From Candidatus Poribacteria bacterium (lineage in GTDB: Bacteria > Poribacteria > WGA-4E > PCPOR2b): a DNA stretch of 64,000 nucleotides. The position numbers and the translations under genes are program-made. Position 1 is the stretch's first letter, and each line of letters starts with the position of its first letter. Below, in pieces: positions 1 through 8,091 of this stretch. Below the pieces are notes generated by a model. That model did no database searches. It was given only the letters and a program-made list of their open reading frames with translations, and was not told where the DNA came from. The DNA lies in NCBI GenBank assembly GCA_028819845.1, contig JAPPKS010000017.1, positions 284,686 through 348,685 on the forward strand. Direction: 5' to 3'.

Positions 1-215
1 GGGCATCTTGCCCCGCGTCCACTACCACGCCTTGTAGGCGGGGCATCTTGCCCCGCGTCCACCACCGCGCCTTGTAGGCGGGGCACCTTGCCCCGCGTCC
101 ACCACCGCGCCTTGTAGGCGGGGCATCTTGCCCCGCGTCCACTACCACGCCTTGTAGGCGGGGCATCTTGCCCCGCGTCCACCACCGCGCCTTGTAGGCG
201 GGGCATCTTGCCCCG
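1..215. repeat. 40-bp tandem hairpin array
   Basis: Five complete 40-bp units start at 1, 41, 81, 121 and 161, and a sixth is cut after about 15 bases. They differ only at a few positions, such as ATCTT or ACCTT in the loop and CACTACCAC or CACCACCGC in the linker. Each unit contains a strong hairpin with arms GCGGGGC and GCCCCGC. The array runs off the left edge, so its true size is unknown. The last unit continues into the body of the interspersed repeat at 197-375, so the array looks like an expansion of that element's own hairpin segment. There are no variable spacers, so it is not a CRISPR. Confidence 0.95.
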
Positions 216-375
216 CCCAACGCTGGCGTAAGGTATTAGGTGAAATCAAGCTACCGAATAGAATCAACTGAGCGAATAGCGAAGGCAATAGTAAATCCCG
301 CACAATAGAAGTCCACCGGTTATAACAACTCAAACGCCCAAGAATGGCTTTGTCACCTATTTTTCAATTAGGCTT
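197..375 (+). mobile_element. Interspersed MITE-like repeat, copy 1 (right part)
   Basis: This segment aligns along its length with 6663-6843 and 20188-20348. It begins with the GGCGGGGC/GCCCCGCC hairpin and ends at TTCAATTAGGCTT (363-375), followed by TAA. That end matches the terminal sequence of the other copies. The left end is missing because the tandem array occupies its place. It encodes no transposase. It is a non-autonomous repeat, probably mobilised in trans in the past. Confidence 0.75.
240..308 (+). CDS. Putative 22-codon micro-ORF inside repeat copy 1
   Basis: GTG start at 240, TAG at 306-308. An SD-like TAAGG sits six bases before the start. The product would be basic, with the core ERIAKAIVNPAQ. 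The same ORF with the same SD spacing occurs in the copies at 6707 and 20230, and the length difference between copies is a multiple of three (18 nt). Whether it is translated is unknown. The conserved frame could also be a relic of a longer gene. Confidence 0.35.
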   Translation: MKSSYRIESTERIAKAIVNPAQ

Positions 376-410
376 TAAGGCATATTCAGTTAACCATCGA
401 CCAAGCAAAG

Positions 411-1034
411 TTAAATTTGCGGGCTGTCGAGGTGGTGGTTCTGCAAGGGAATAAGCACCTCAAGTATCCGATACAAAACCTCGGCCGGGCTGCCGATGCC
501 GTTCACGTTAGCAATAATTGACTCCGGATAATGTTCGAGCAGCGGGGACGTCTCTTCTCGGTAAACTTCCCATCTCCGTCGGATAACTGACTCCTGTGCA
601 TCGTCGGTTCGGTTCTCTTTGATGGCGCGTCCGCGAAGCCGCGCGATGAGCGTTTCCAAATCTTCGCACACGAGATGGACAATTTTTAGCACGTCGACCT
701 GCGCCGCCATCAGATGCGCTTGATTGACATTCCGCGGGATACCGTCAAGGATTAGCAAACTTGTACCAAATTCATAGCCGCTTTCGGCAGTAAGGTCCGA
801 GATAAACTCCGTACAGATTTGAATCGTAATATCGTCTGGAACAAGTTCGCCGCGCGATGAATAGTCATGAAAAAGTTTGCCGAGTTTGGAATTTGCGTCA
901 AGCGCACGAAATATATCGCCGCTGGAGAGATGGAAAAATCCCGGTATGGATCCAAGCATCTTTCCTTGCGTCCCTTTTCCTACACCGGGTGCGCCAAATA
1001 GTAGTAACGTTTTGTGGCGTTGCGTGTCGCTCAT
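411..1034 (-). CDS. Adenylate kinase-family nucleotide kinase
   Basis: Probable adenylate kinase or related nucleoside-monophosphate kinase (NMP + ATP to NDP + ADP) in the cytoplasm, 207 aa. The P-loop GAPGVGKGT lies near residue 14, followed by the substrate-side SSGDIFR motif and DGIPRN, which corresponds to the DGFPR motif of Adk. The LID is of the short type (RGRAIKENRTDD) without zinc cysteines. The ATG at 1034 is chosen because AGGAGAAAGG lies about ten bases upstream; a longer form from TTG at 1088 has no such support. It stands alone, divergent from the CRTAC1-like gene. The Ile in DGIPR and a divergent C-terminus leave room for a related NMP kinase. Confidence 0.8.
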   Translation of the reverse strand: MSDTQRHKTLLLFGAPGVGKGTQGKMLGSIPGFFHLSSGDIFRALDANSKLGKLFHDYSSRGELVPDDITIQICTEFISDLTAESGYEFGTSLLILDGIPRNVNQAHLMAAQVDVLKIVHLVCEDLETLIARLRGRAIKENRTDDAQESVIRRRWEVYREETSPLLEHYPESIIANVNGIGSPAEVLYRILEVLIPLQNHHLDSPQI

Positions 1035-1449
1035 TAGCTGAAAGCCTTTCTCCTCTTGAATATCCGCAATTCCGCGTTTAAATGACAATGTTCATATATT
1101 TAATAATTCTGGCGTCTCTTTATGAAAAAAAGCCGCTTCAAACAGGCTCGCCGAACCCGCAGCAAAAAATGCAATATTGTCTCATATTTTTGCGCTTGGA
1201 GACACGGAACTCCCCTCTTGACAACGTGTTTTTCGGCGTGATACGATATTGGATAAGTTCGGATGACTCCCGGAATTCTGAATCCAATAACCGCATTAAA
1301 GTCTGTATGTAATTCGTTTCCATTTTAGAGCAATCGCCCCAAATTGTCCAACAAAAAATGTCCGTAATTTGCGGTCAATTAGACACCTTTTTATTGAATT
1401 ATTAGCCGTTGGTGCGGATGGCGTGATGCGCCGCAACCTGCAGAAATAA

Positions 1450-1478
1450 TTGACAAGATGAATGGTGTTCGATAACAC
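1450..1478 (+). promoter_or_regulatory. Candidate sigma-70 promoter for the CRTAC1-like gene
   Basis: TTGACA (1450-1455), a 17-base spacer and TAACAC (1473-1478), about 90 bases before the ATG at 1573. A second candidate lies further upstream: TTGACA at 1218-1223, 18 bases, TACGAT at 1242-1247. The 1035-1572 gap is the divergent control region between the kinase and the CRTAC1-like gene. Nothing else is recognisable in it. Confidence 0.4.
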
Positions 1479-1572
1479 GCTCAACTAAACGATACTATAC
1501 GGGAAGTTCGCCGGTGTAAATTTTGGGTTGCATGAAACTGTTAATTCTATCTGATTTAGCGGGCGTTTAGGT

Positions 1573-3864
1573 ATGCAAAAGGCTGCTATGCTGTTAGTTT
1601 TCTTAATTGACTTGGTGTTTCTCAGCAAAATAACCGGTATTTCGCCTGATATTGGATATGCGGCTTCAACAGCCAAGGCGTCATCGAATTCAGAACCCTC
1701 AACGCCAAGAGATTCGGCAGGGCACCAGCGGATGCTTTTGCTGCTTAAATCGATTGCCGATGGAACTTCTAAGAATAACGCCTATTTGGGAAATTCGGAT
1801 GTATACTTTCTCCGCAACCGCCTATCCAGCTTGCCCGATGAAGCATCAAATCGCACGAGATGGACGGTAAATATGCAGTTGGGACACGCGCTGCTTCGAT
1901 TGGGAGATGAAGAAGAGGGAATTGAGTGCCTTGAGCGTGCCCTAGAATTAACCGAAATAATGAAAAGTACGGTTCCGGCGGAGATAGTGAATCATACCCT
2001 TTTTCGGCTTGGCGTTGCGCAAATGCGGCGCGGCGAAACGGAAAACTGCTGTCTGCGAAACACAGTGGATAGTTGTATTCTCCCGATTCGAGGCGGCGGG
2101 ATACATATCCAGCAGGGGCCGTCAAAACTGGCAATCTCTTATTTTAGCCGCGTACTGGAGAATACGCCAACGTATGAATCGCTGCATCTAGCAGCACGTT
2201 GGCTGTTAAACATCGCGTACATGACAATCGGAGGTTACCCTGAGCAGATACCCAAGGCATACCTCATCCCGCGCAAAGCCTTCGAATCTGAGGAGCAGAT
2301 TCCGCGTTTCATGAATATCGCACCAAAGGTAGGGCTCGACACTTTTGACCTGTCGGGCGGAGCAATTGTGGACGATTTTGACAATGACGATTACCTCGAC
2401 ATCGTAACGTCGACATGGGATTCCCGGGGACAGATGCACTTCTTTAAAAACAACCGGGACGGCACGTTTTCAGACGTTTCAAACGAGGCGGGACTGACGG
2501 GTATTTACGGCGGATTGAACATGGTACAAGCGGACTATGATAACGATGGCGACACCGATATACTTGTATTGCGCGGCGCCTGGCTTATTGCGCAGGGACA
2601 GCACCCAAACTCACTCCTGCGCAATAACGGCGACGGTACGTTCACAGACGTCACTTTCGATGCCGGGTTGGCGGAAGTGCACTACCCTACCGGCACTGCG
2701 GCTTGGGCGGACTACGACAACGACGGCGACCTTGATGTGTACATTGGCAACGAAACCTCCAGAAATCGGAATGGTAAGAACTTGCGTGCACCTTGCCAAC
2801 TGTTCCGCAATAACGGAGACGGGACATTCACAGATGTCGCCGCCCGGGCGGGCGTGCAGAATGATCGATACACCAAAGCCGTTAATTGGGGCGACTACAA
2901 CGGAGACCGCTGGCCTGATTTATACGTTTCGAATTTAAAGGAGCGCAACCGCCTGTATCACAACAACGGAGACGGAACATTCACGCCTATGGCTAGCAGG
3001 CTCAACGTTGACCTTCCGGAAGCTAGTTTCCCGGCTTGGTTTTGGGACTTTGACAACGACGGAGCCTTGGATTTGTATGTCTCGGCTTATTCTGCAAAAC
3101 TCGAACACCTCACAGCCAGTCGGATTCGACCGCAGGCTGAACAAGCGAACGAAGTTATGGCTCGTCTGTATCGCGGGGATGGGCAGGGCGGCTTTGAAGA
3201 AGTGTCAAGGAAATGTAACCTGATACGTCCTACAGCGCCCATGGGGTCCAACTTTGGCGACTTGGACAATGACGGCTATCTCGATTTTTACCTCGGTACT
3301 GGATACCCGGACTACGAGAATATCATGCCTAACGTCATGTACCGCAATGACCGTGGGTTACGGTTCGCGGACGTGAGCGTTTCGGGCGGGTTCAGCCATT
3401 TGCAGAAGGGGCACGGCGTCGCGTTCGCTGATCTAGACAACGATGGCGATCAGGACATCTTTGAGCAGATGGGCGGTGCACTCCCCGGAGACGCGTACAG
3501 CAACATCTTATATGAGAATCCCGGCTTTGGTAATCACTGGATTACCGTTAAGCTCGTCGGAGTTCGATCTAACCGTTCCGCTATCGGCGCCCGAATCCAT
3601 GCCGAAATCATCGAAAACGGTTCGCCGCGGTCAGTCTACAAGCACGTCAACAGCGGCGGCACCTTTGGCGGCAATCCGCTGCGGCAAACCATAGGGTTGG
3701 GGGACGCTTCAAAAATTGAAAGATTAGAAATCTTCTGGCCAACCACCAACATCACGCAGACATTCCGCGATGTTCCATCTAACCAATTTATCCGGATTGT
3801 TGAAGGCGAAGAACAATACACGAAATTTACGCTCAGAAGATTGAAACTCTCCACAGGCGGCTGA
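1573..3864 (+). CDS. Exported CRTAC1-like protein (VCBS/FG-GAP propeller with ASPIC/UnbV domain)
   Basis: 763 aa. A hydrophobic N-terminus (about 1-30) suggests export. Residues about 90-220 are a TPR-like helical region with the cysteine motif NCCLRNTVDSCILPI, typical of this family. From about 255 to 640 there are seven calcium-binding-type repeats of the form DxDNDGxxD, for example DYDNDGDLDV, as expected for a seven-bladed integrin-alpha-like propeller. The C-terminal 100 residues are the ASPIC/UnbV domain (NHWITVKLVG, SAIGARI). The family is extracellular or periplasmic and adhesion-like; no reaction can be assigned. A second, shorter member lies at 11124-12869. Confidence 0.9.
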   Translation: MQKAAMLLVFLIDLVFLSKITGISPDIGYAASTAKASSNSEPSTPRDSAGHQRMLLLLKSIADGTSKNNAYLGNSDVYFLRNRLSSLPDEASNRTRWTVNMQLGHALLRLGDEEEGIECLERALELTEIMKSTVPAEIVNHTLFRLGVAQMRRGETENCCLRNTVDSCILPIRGGGIHIQQGPSKLAISYFSRVLENTPTYESLHLAARWLLNIAYMTIGGYPEQIPKAYLIPRKAFESEEQIPRFMNIAPKVGLDTFDLSGGAIVDDFDNDDYLDIVTSTWDSRGQMHFFKNNRDGTFSDVSNEAGLTGIYGGLNMVQADYDNDGDTDILVLRGAWLIAQGQHPNSLLRNNGDGTFTDVTFDAGLAEVHYPTGTAAWADYDNDGDLDVYIGNETSRNRNGKNLRAPCQLFRNNGDGTFTDVAARAGVQNDRYTKAVNWGDYNGDRWPDLYVSNLKERNRLYHNNGDGTFTPMASRLNVDLPEASFPAWFWDFDNDGALDLYVSAYSAKLEHLTASRIRPQAEQANEVMARLYRGDGQGGFEEVSRKCNLIRPTAPMGSNFGDLDNDGYLDFYLGTGYPDYENIMPNVMYRNDRGLRFADVSVSGGFSHLQKGHGVAFADLDNDGDQDIFEQMGGALPGDAYSNILYENPGFGNHWITVKLVGVRSNRSAIGARIHAEIIENGSPRSVYKHVNSGGTFGGNPLRQTIGLGDASKIERLEIFWPTTNITQTFRDVPSNQFIRIVEGEEQYTKFTLRRLKLSTGG

Positions 3865-4065
3865 AGGCGGACGGGGGTTGACGAAAGTTATCCGGCGAAT
3901 TGACTTCCAAAAGCGAGGTTGAAATACGGCACCTGTGCGGCAACGCCGCGGCGTTGAGGACGGCAGGCAAATTCGAAATCCGCTTCTAGGCAAACTGAAA
4001 TCTTTGCGGCAAAATAACTGAGCGTCAAATTGACCATTGGAGATACAATTCTGGCAAACCCAATT

Positions 4066-4335
4066 ATGCAATGCCGCATTCTCATTCACGGCAGAGTGCA
4101 AGGCGTAAATTACCGTTATTTCACGCAACAGGCAGCGTTGAGGCTCGGCATTCGTGGTTACGTGCGGAACTTGCGCAGCGGCGGGGTCGAGATTGCCGCC
4201 GAAGGAGAAGAAGCCGTGCTTGATAAGTTTGTAACGCTCCTTCGGGGTGGTCCGCCGGCCGCCGTGGTTGAGTCTGTCGAGGTCGAAGAACGCCGATTGG
4301 GCGGGGAATATACCTCCTTTAGAATCGAGTATTGA
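4066..4335 (+). CDS. acyP: Acylphosphatase
   Basis: Small cytoplasmic enzyme hydrolysing carboxyl-phosphate bonds such as acetyl or acyl phosphate. With the ATG at 4066 it is 89 aa, the usual family length. The GRVQGVNYRYF motif supplies the phosphate-binding loop and catalytic Arg, and GYVRNLRSGGVE supplies the catalytic Asn. A TTG start at 4030 would add 12 residues not found in the family. Neither start has a convincing SD. It ends with TGA at 4333-4335, about 28 bases before the likely start of the next phosphatase, so the two are probably co-transcribed. Confidence 0.92.
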   Translation: MQCRILIHGRVQGVNYRYFTQQAALRLGIRGYVRNLRSGGVEIAAEGEEAVLDKFVTLLRGGPPAAVVESVEVEERRLGGEYTSFRIEY

Positions 4336-4363
4336 TGTGTCGTTGTCCAAAAATGGTGAAAAG

Positions 4364-5125
4364 GTGAACGAGGAATATGTCCGATTTATCCATCGGCTTG
4401 CCGATGAAAGCGCAAAGGTAATTAAACCCTACTTCGCCGCTTTGGATTTTGAGGTTGAAATCAAAGAAGATGAAACACCGGTAACTTTAGCGGATCGCCA
4501 AGCCGAGGCGTTGATGCGAGATTTGATACGACGGGAATTTCCCAACCACGGCATCATCGGCGAGGAATATGGGATCGAAAATGAGGGTGCGGAGTTTGTT
4601 TGGATACTTGACCCGATAGACGGCACAATCTCGTTCGCCAGCGGCTGTCCGCTCTTTGGGACACTCATATGTCTGATTCACGAAGACAGGCCAATTTTGG
4701 GCGCAATCAATCAGCCAATTTTGGACATATTGTGCCTCGGCGACAACCATCGTACAAGTGTTAACGGCAGCCGCGTTCAAATGAGAAGGGTTGCCGAACT
4801 CGCCGAAGCAACTTTGCTGACGACGGACGTTCTGAGCATTTCCGAATACCAAGACGAATCGGGTTTTGAGCGGTTGTCTCAAAAGGTGAAGTATTTGCGC
4901 ACCTGGGGAGACTGCTACGGATATTTGCTCCTCGCGTGCGGCGGAGCAGACATAATGCTCGACCCAATCATGAACCCGTGGGACGTCCTCCCTGTAATTC
5001 CCATCATTCAAGGCGCCGGCGGCGTCATTACGACTTGGGCTGGCGGCGACCCAGTGCAAGGAACATCTTGCGTAGCCGCAAATAGGGAATTGCACCCGAT
5101 TGTCATGGAGTTCCTAAACCGGTAG
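4364..5125 (+). CDS. Inositol-monophosphatase-family phosphatase (possibly histidinol-phosphatase type)
   Basis: Mg-dependent phosphomonoesterase of the IMPase/FBPase superfamily, cytoplasmic, about 253 aa. Metal-site motifs are complete: GEEYG (first acidic site), WILDPIDGTISF (DPIDGT) and NPWDVLPV (the WD motif). The general arrangement resembles HisN-type histidinol phosphatases, but inositol-1-phosphate or 3',5'-bisphosphate nucleotide substrates cannot be excluded. The start is uncertain: GTG at 4364 gives the family's normal N-terminus, while GTG at 4337 is also possible just after the acylphosphatase stop. Confidence 0.85.
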   Translation: MNEEYVRFIHRLADESAKVIKPYFAALDFEVEIKEDETPVTLADRQAEALMRDLIRREFPNHGIIGEEYGIENEGAEFVWILDPIDGTISFASGCPLFGTLICLIHEDRPILGAINQPILDILCLGDNHRTSVNGSRVQMRRVAELAEATLLTTDVLSISEYQDESGFERLSQKVKYLRTWGDCYGYLLLACGGADIMLDPIMNPWDVLPVIPIIQGAGGVITTWAGGDPVQGTSCVAANRELHPIVMEFLNR

Positions 5126-5247
5126 CCGTTTGAGGAAACGTGCGCAAAGGACAGCAGTCAACGTGAGCGGCGGTGCTACCCTAATCCAATCTTGCATCGC
5201 ATCCATTTGCGTACGAGAAATATTCGGTGAAATTCGTCATTTTTTTG

Positions 5248-5277
5248 TTGCAATTATGTTACAAAATGTAGTATACT
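5248..5277 (+). promoter_or_regulatory. Sigma-70-like promoter of the LamG cluster
   Basis: TTGCAA (5248-5253), an 18-base spacer and TATACT (5272-5277). It lies in an AT-rich stretch about 250 bases before the first LamG gene, implying a long leader. Confidence 0.6.
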
Positions 5278-5284
5278 ATCGCAA

Positions 5285-5527
5285 AATATAGTAGCATTAC
5301 TGTATTTTTCCCGGTAACGGGTATGTGTGGCGCTTTATTCTTTCCATCAATTAGGAAGGTTAAAGTTCTACACGGGTTGAACGGTGAGCATAGCAATCCG
5401 TTCCCGAAAGGGACGTGGCGGTTGATGAATTGGGTGCTGCGTTCCTAAACGGTGATCGGGTGATAATCACCCGGGCACCATTCCTAAAATGTTGGCAAAT
5501 TTGCCAACCAAAAAGGAGGAAACGCTA
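5285..5527 (+). promoter_or_regulatory. Structured 5' leader of the first LamG gene
   Basis: The predicted leader holds several strong secondary-structure signals. UCCC-GAAA-GGGA is a GNRA-capped stem near 5402-5413. CGGGTGA-TAA-TCACCCG is a perfect hairpin at 5457-5473. GTTGGCAAATTTGCCAAC is a perfect 18-base palindrome at 5491-5508, followed within a few bases by the SD AAAGGAGG. The last one could gate ribosome access or bind a dimeric protein. Parts loosely recall a c-di-GMP-I (GEMM) aptamer, but the core does not match, so no riboswitch class is claimed. Confidence 0.4.
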
Positions 5528-6409
5528 ATGAAATCGACGCTAAAAACACTGGCATTTGTCAGCGCTGTTGCTATGATCGGGCTATTGGTTACAGTCCCGA
5601 CTTATGCGGCACTTGACCCGGCTGACATTGTCGCTATTTGGCTGTTTGACGAAGGCGAAGGCAAAAAGACCGTAGATTCGTCGGACAACCCCAAGGGCAT
5701 GGACGGTACGCTTGAAGGCGGTGCTAACGACAGCGATAACCTGAGACCTCAATGGGTTGACGGCAAGTTCGGCAAAGCCTTGAAATGCGAAGGTGCAGGC
5801 AGTGTAATCAATATCCCGAATTTCAACAAGGACGAGCGTTTAGGTCCTGATGAAGAGGATGAAGCTGCCGGAAATCTTCCCGATGAAACAACCATTACCA
5901 TTACGGCATGGGTGCAGCGGTTAGATAAACTCGGCAGCGCGGCGCAAAAAGACCTGTTTTCATATGAGCCCGGTGGTCCATGGGATAACCGAATTTTGGT
6001 CCACTTCCCCTGGGATGACGGCGCAGGCGAGTTTATTATGTGGCAGTATGGTAAACCGTTCCAAGGCACCAACTGGGAATTTCCCGGAAATGGCGGCGAA
6101 ATGAATCACTACGCCTTTACCGGCAACGGTGAAGAGACAGTCATATACCAGAATGGCGAATTTGTCCATCTGGGCGCCGGTGCGAAACCGTTTGTTCGAA
6201 CCGTCGAACACGGTCCCTGGCACATCGGCGGAAGGTTCGGTTCCTCGGCTCAAGTTATAGTCGATGACGTTGGGGTGTTCAGCCGAGTTCTTAGCGATGA
6301 CGAAATCGCGTCCATTCAGCAGAAAGGACTCGCAATTGCAGCCCTCGGTGTTGAACCGGCTGAAAAATTATCGACAACATGGGGAGAAATTAAGTCGTCT
6401 CCCAAATAG
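5528..6409 (+). CDS. Exported LamG-like (concanavalin A fold) protein 1
   Basis: 293 aa with a Sec signal peptide (about 1-27, ending TYA before ALDP). The rest is a LamG/concanavalin-like lectin domain: the opening AIWLFDEGEG, then WVDGKFGKALKCEG, ITITAWVQR and a C-terminal VDDVGVFSRVLSDDEI are typical of this fold. The ligand is unknown, presumably a glycan or matrix component outside the cell. ATG at 5528 follows AAAGGAGG with good spacing. It is the first of three tandem paralogues (7017, 8092). The protein ends in KLSTTWGEIK plus four residues, a C-terminal signature shared with the TolB-like and WD40 proteins of this window. Confidence 0.9.
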   Translation: MKSTLKTLAFVSAVAMIGLLVTVPTYAALDPADIVAIWLFDEGEGKKTVDSSDNPKGMDGTLEGGANDSDNLRPQWVDGKFGKALKCEGAGSVINIPNFNKDERLGPDEEDEAAGNLPDETTITITAWVQRLDKLGSAAQKDLFSYEPGGPWDNRILVHFPWDDGAGEFIMWQYGKPFQGTNWEFPGNGGEMNHYAFTGNGEETVIYQNGEFVHLGAGAKPFVRTVEHGPWHIGGRFGSSAQVIVDDVGVFSRVLSDDEIASIQQKGLAIAALGVEPAEKLSTTWGEIKSSPK

Positions 6410-6505
6410 TTTTTCGTTGTCGTGCCTAAAACCCAAGCACTGTGAGTAATGAACGTGAATACGCTTTGCAGCTCGCGGCGCTTCAGCAAAGGTGATTTCC
6501 AAAAC

Positions 6506-6541
6506 AACCCGTCCTGCACGTGTGTAGGGCGGGTTTTTCTT
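6506..6541 (+). terminator. Rho-independent terminator after LamG gene 1
   Basis: AACCCGTCCT pairs with AGGGCGGGTT (one G-U pair) around a ten-base loop, followed by TTTCTTT. Related terminators follow at 6919, 7994 and 9052. Confidence 0.85.
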
Positions 6542-6590
6542 TAGTGGACGTGATTAAGGCCGCAATTTATTCTATATATACATTCTCTTA

Positions 6591-6843
6591 GAACCTGTGT
6601 GAAAATTCATTTTATACAGTACCATAGGTGCGGCAGGTGTATAGTACCTCACTACCCTCCGTAGGCGGGGCATCTTGCCCCGCCCAATGCCGGAGTAAGG
6701 TATTTGATGGAATCGAGCGACCAAATTGGATTAACTGAGCGAATAGCGAAGGCGATAGAAAATCCCGCGCGATAGAAGTTCCACCGGTTATAGCAACTCA
6801 AACCCCCAAGAATGGCATTGCCGCCCATTATTCAAACAGGCTT
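6591..6843 (+). mobile_element. MITE-like element, copy 2 (complete, with TTA target duplication)
   Basis: Non-autonomous element of 253 bp. The left end GAACCTGTGTGAA (6591-6603) and the inverted right end TTCAAACAGGCTT (6831-6843) match at 10 of 13 positions. TTA flanks both sides (6588-6590 and 6844-6846), consistent with a 3-bp target duplication. Several IS5-family groups have similar ends and duplicate TNA. Inside are the GGCGGGGC/GCCCCGCC hairpin (6663-6683) and a micro-ORF (6707-6775). There is no transposase. It sits between the LamG 1 terminator and a duplicated leader block. Confidence 0.75.
6707..6775 (+). CDS. Putative 22-codon micro-ORF inside repeat copy 2
   Basis: ATG at 6707, TAG at 6773-6775, with GGAGTAAGG ending six bases before the ATG. 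The peptide has the core LTERIAKAIENPAR, also seen in copies 1 and 3. Compared with copy 1, several differences are synonymous (TCA/TCG, GCA/GCG). This copy has the best start signals of the three. Function and expression are unknown. Confidence 0.4.
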   Translation: MESSDQIGLTERIAKAIENPAR

Positions 6844-6845
6844 TT

Positions 6846-7016
6846 AACCAAAACGGTGCAAGTAATGTTTTGCTCGCGGTTTAGCAATTTGCGTCGTTTC
6901 ACGTAGATTTGGTTTTCGAAAAACTCGCCGTGTACAGGTATACGTGATGGGTTTTTCTATAGCGGCAGCATTCGGCCATCCTATACCGTGCCGGCTGTAG
7001 ATGGAGGTTATGTAAA
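6846..7016 (+). repeat. Duplicated terminator-leader block before LamG gene 2
   Basis: 171 bp that align without gaps to 7921-8091, the block before LamG gene 3. It contains a terminator hairpin (6919-6957) and ends with the SD GGAGG of LamG gene 2. At 7921 the block follows a LamG stop codon after 19 bases; here it follows the MITE end instead, although LamG 1 already has its own terminator at 6506. Confidence 0.85.
6919..6957 (+). terminator. Terminator hairpin without a gene directly upstream
   Basis: AAAAACTCGCC pairs with GATGGGTTTTT through a long stem with G-U pairs, then T-rich sequence. It is near-identical to the terminator at 7994. No gene ends close before it. Confidence 0.65.
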
Positions 7017-7901
7017 ATGAAGTTTGTGCTAAGGGCACTAGCATGCGCCGCCACTGTTTCATTGTTCGGGTTTATCGTTATTATCCCGGCTTACGCCTTC
7101 CTAGACCCCGCCGACATCATTGCAATTTGGCTATTCGATGAGGGCGAAGGCAACACTGCCAACGACGCTTCGGGAAACCCGCTCGACATGGACGGTAGGT
7201 TGGAAGTCACCAAGCGGGCGCACAACGCCGGCGAAAAACCGAAGTGGGTAGACGGAAAATTCGGCACGGCCCTGAAATGTGAAGGTATGGGCAGCGTTAT
7301 CGTTATCCCGAATTTCATCAAGGATGAGCGATTGGGACGCCACGAACACGATGCGTCTGCCGGCAATATTCCCGACGAGACGGAGATTACCATAACCGCA
7401 TGGGTGCAGCGCAACGATAAAATCGGCACGGCGGCTCAGAGAGACCTCTTTTCGTTCCAACCCGGCGGTCCGTGGGACAACCGGATTCTGGTGCACTTTC
7501 CGTGGGATGACGGAGAGGGCGAGTTTATAATGTGGCAATACGGCAGACCTGACTTCGACAATCCGTGGGAGTTTCCCGCAAACGGCGGCGAGATGAACCA
7601 CTACGCATTTACCGGCAATAGCGAAGCCACAGTGATTTACCAGAATGGTAAAATGGTGCATCACGGTCCCGGATCGAGGCCGTTTATTCGGACCGATGAA
7701 CACGGTCCATGGCATATTTGCGGCAGGTTTGGCTCTTCCGCTCAGGTTACAGTGGACGACATCGGCGTATTTAGCCGGGTATTGACCCAAGGTGAAATTG
7801 CATCTATCATGCTCGACGGGCTTGCCGCCGCGGCGGCTCTTGATGTTCAACCGGATGAAAAAATATCAACAACATGGGGGGTGATAAAAACCAAAAATTA
7901 G
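7017..7901 (+). CDS. Exported LamG-like protein 2
   Basis: 294 aa, a close paralogue of the genes at 5528 and 8092. It has a signal peptide of about 25 residues, then the LamG-type domain with AIWLFDEGEG, WVDGKFGTALKCEG, ITITAWVQRNDK, a conserved PGGPWDNRILVHFPWDDG block and VDDIGVFSRVL. The ATG at 7017 has GGAGG about ten bases upstream. The C-terminus is KISTTWGVIK plus three residues. Presumably surface or periplasmic; the ligand is unknown. Confidence 0.9.
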   Translation: MKFVLRALACAATVSLFGFIVIIPAYAFLDPADIIAIWLFDEGEGNTANDASGNPLDMDGRLEVTKRAHNAGEKPKWVDGKFGTALKCEGMGSVIVIPNFIKDERLGRHEHDASAGNIPDETEITITAWVQRNDKIGTAAQRDLFSFQPGGPWDNRILVHFPWDDGEGEFIMWQYGRPDFDNPWEFPANGGEMNHYAFTGNSEATVIYQNGKMVHHGPGSRPFIRTDEHGPWHICGRFGSSAQVTVDDIGVFSRVLTQGEIASIMLDGLAAAAALDVQPDEKISTTWGVIKTKN

Positions 7902-7993
7902 CTAAGAGATTTCTACCCATAACCACAACGGCGCGAGTGGTGTTTTGCTTGCAGTTTAGCAACTGGCGCCGTTGTATGTAGATTCAATATTTG

Positions 7994-8031
7994 AAAAACT
8001 CGCCGTGTACAGGTATACGGGATGGGTTTTT
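7994..8031 (+). terminator. Terminator after LamG gene 2
   Basis: Same hairpin as at 6919, AAAAACTCGCC against GATGGGTTTTT with G-U pairs, about 95 bases after the LamG 2 stop. Confidence 0.75.
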
Positions 8032-8091
8032 CTACAGCGGCAGCATTCGGCCATCCTATACCGTACCGGCTGTAGATGGAGGAAATGCAAA

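Noticed and set aside
1-215. CRISPR-like array
   Set aside because: The units follow one another with no variable spacers, so it is a simple tandem repeat.
142-333. 63-codon minus-strand ORF over the array
   Set aside because: It is produced by the repeat sequence, lacks an SD and resembles nothing.
5350-5480. c-di-GMP-I (GEMM) riboswitch
   Set aside because: A GAAA-capped stem and GGGACG are present, but the conserved core and second helix do not match.
7131-7850. 239-codon antisense ORF across LamG gene 2
   Set aside because: It is an antisense shadow of a clearly coding paralogous gene, without SD or domain.
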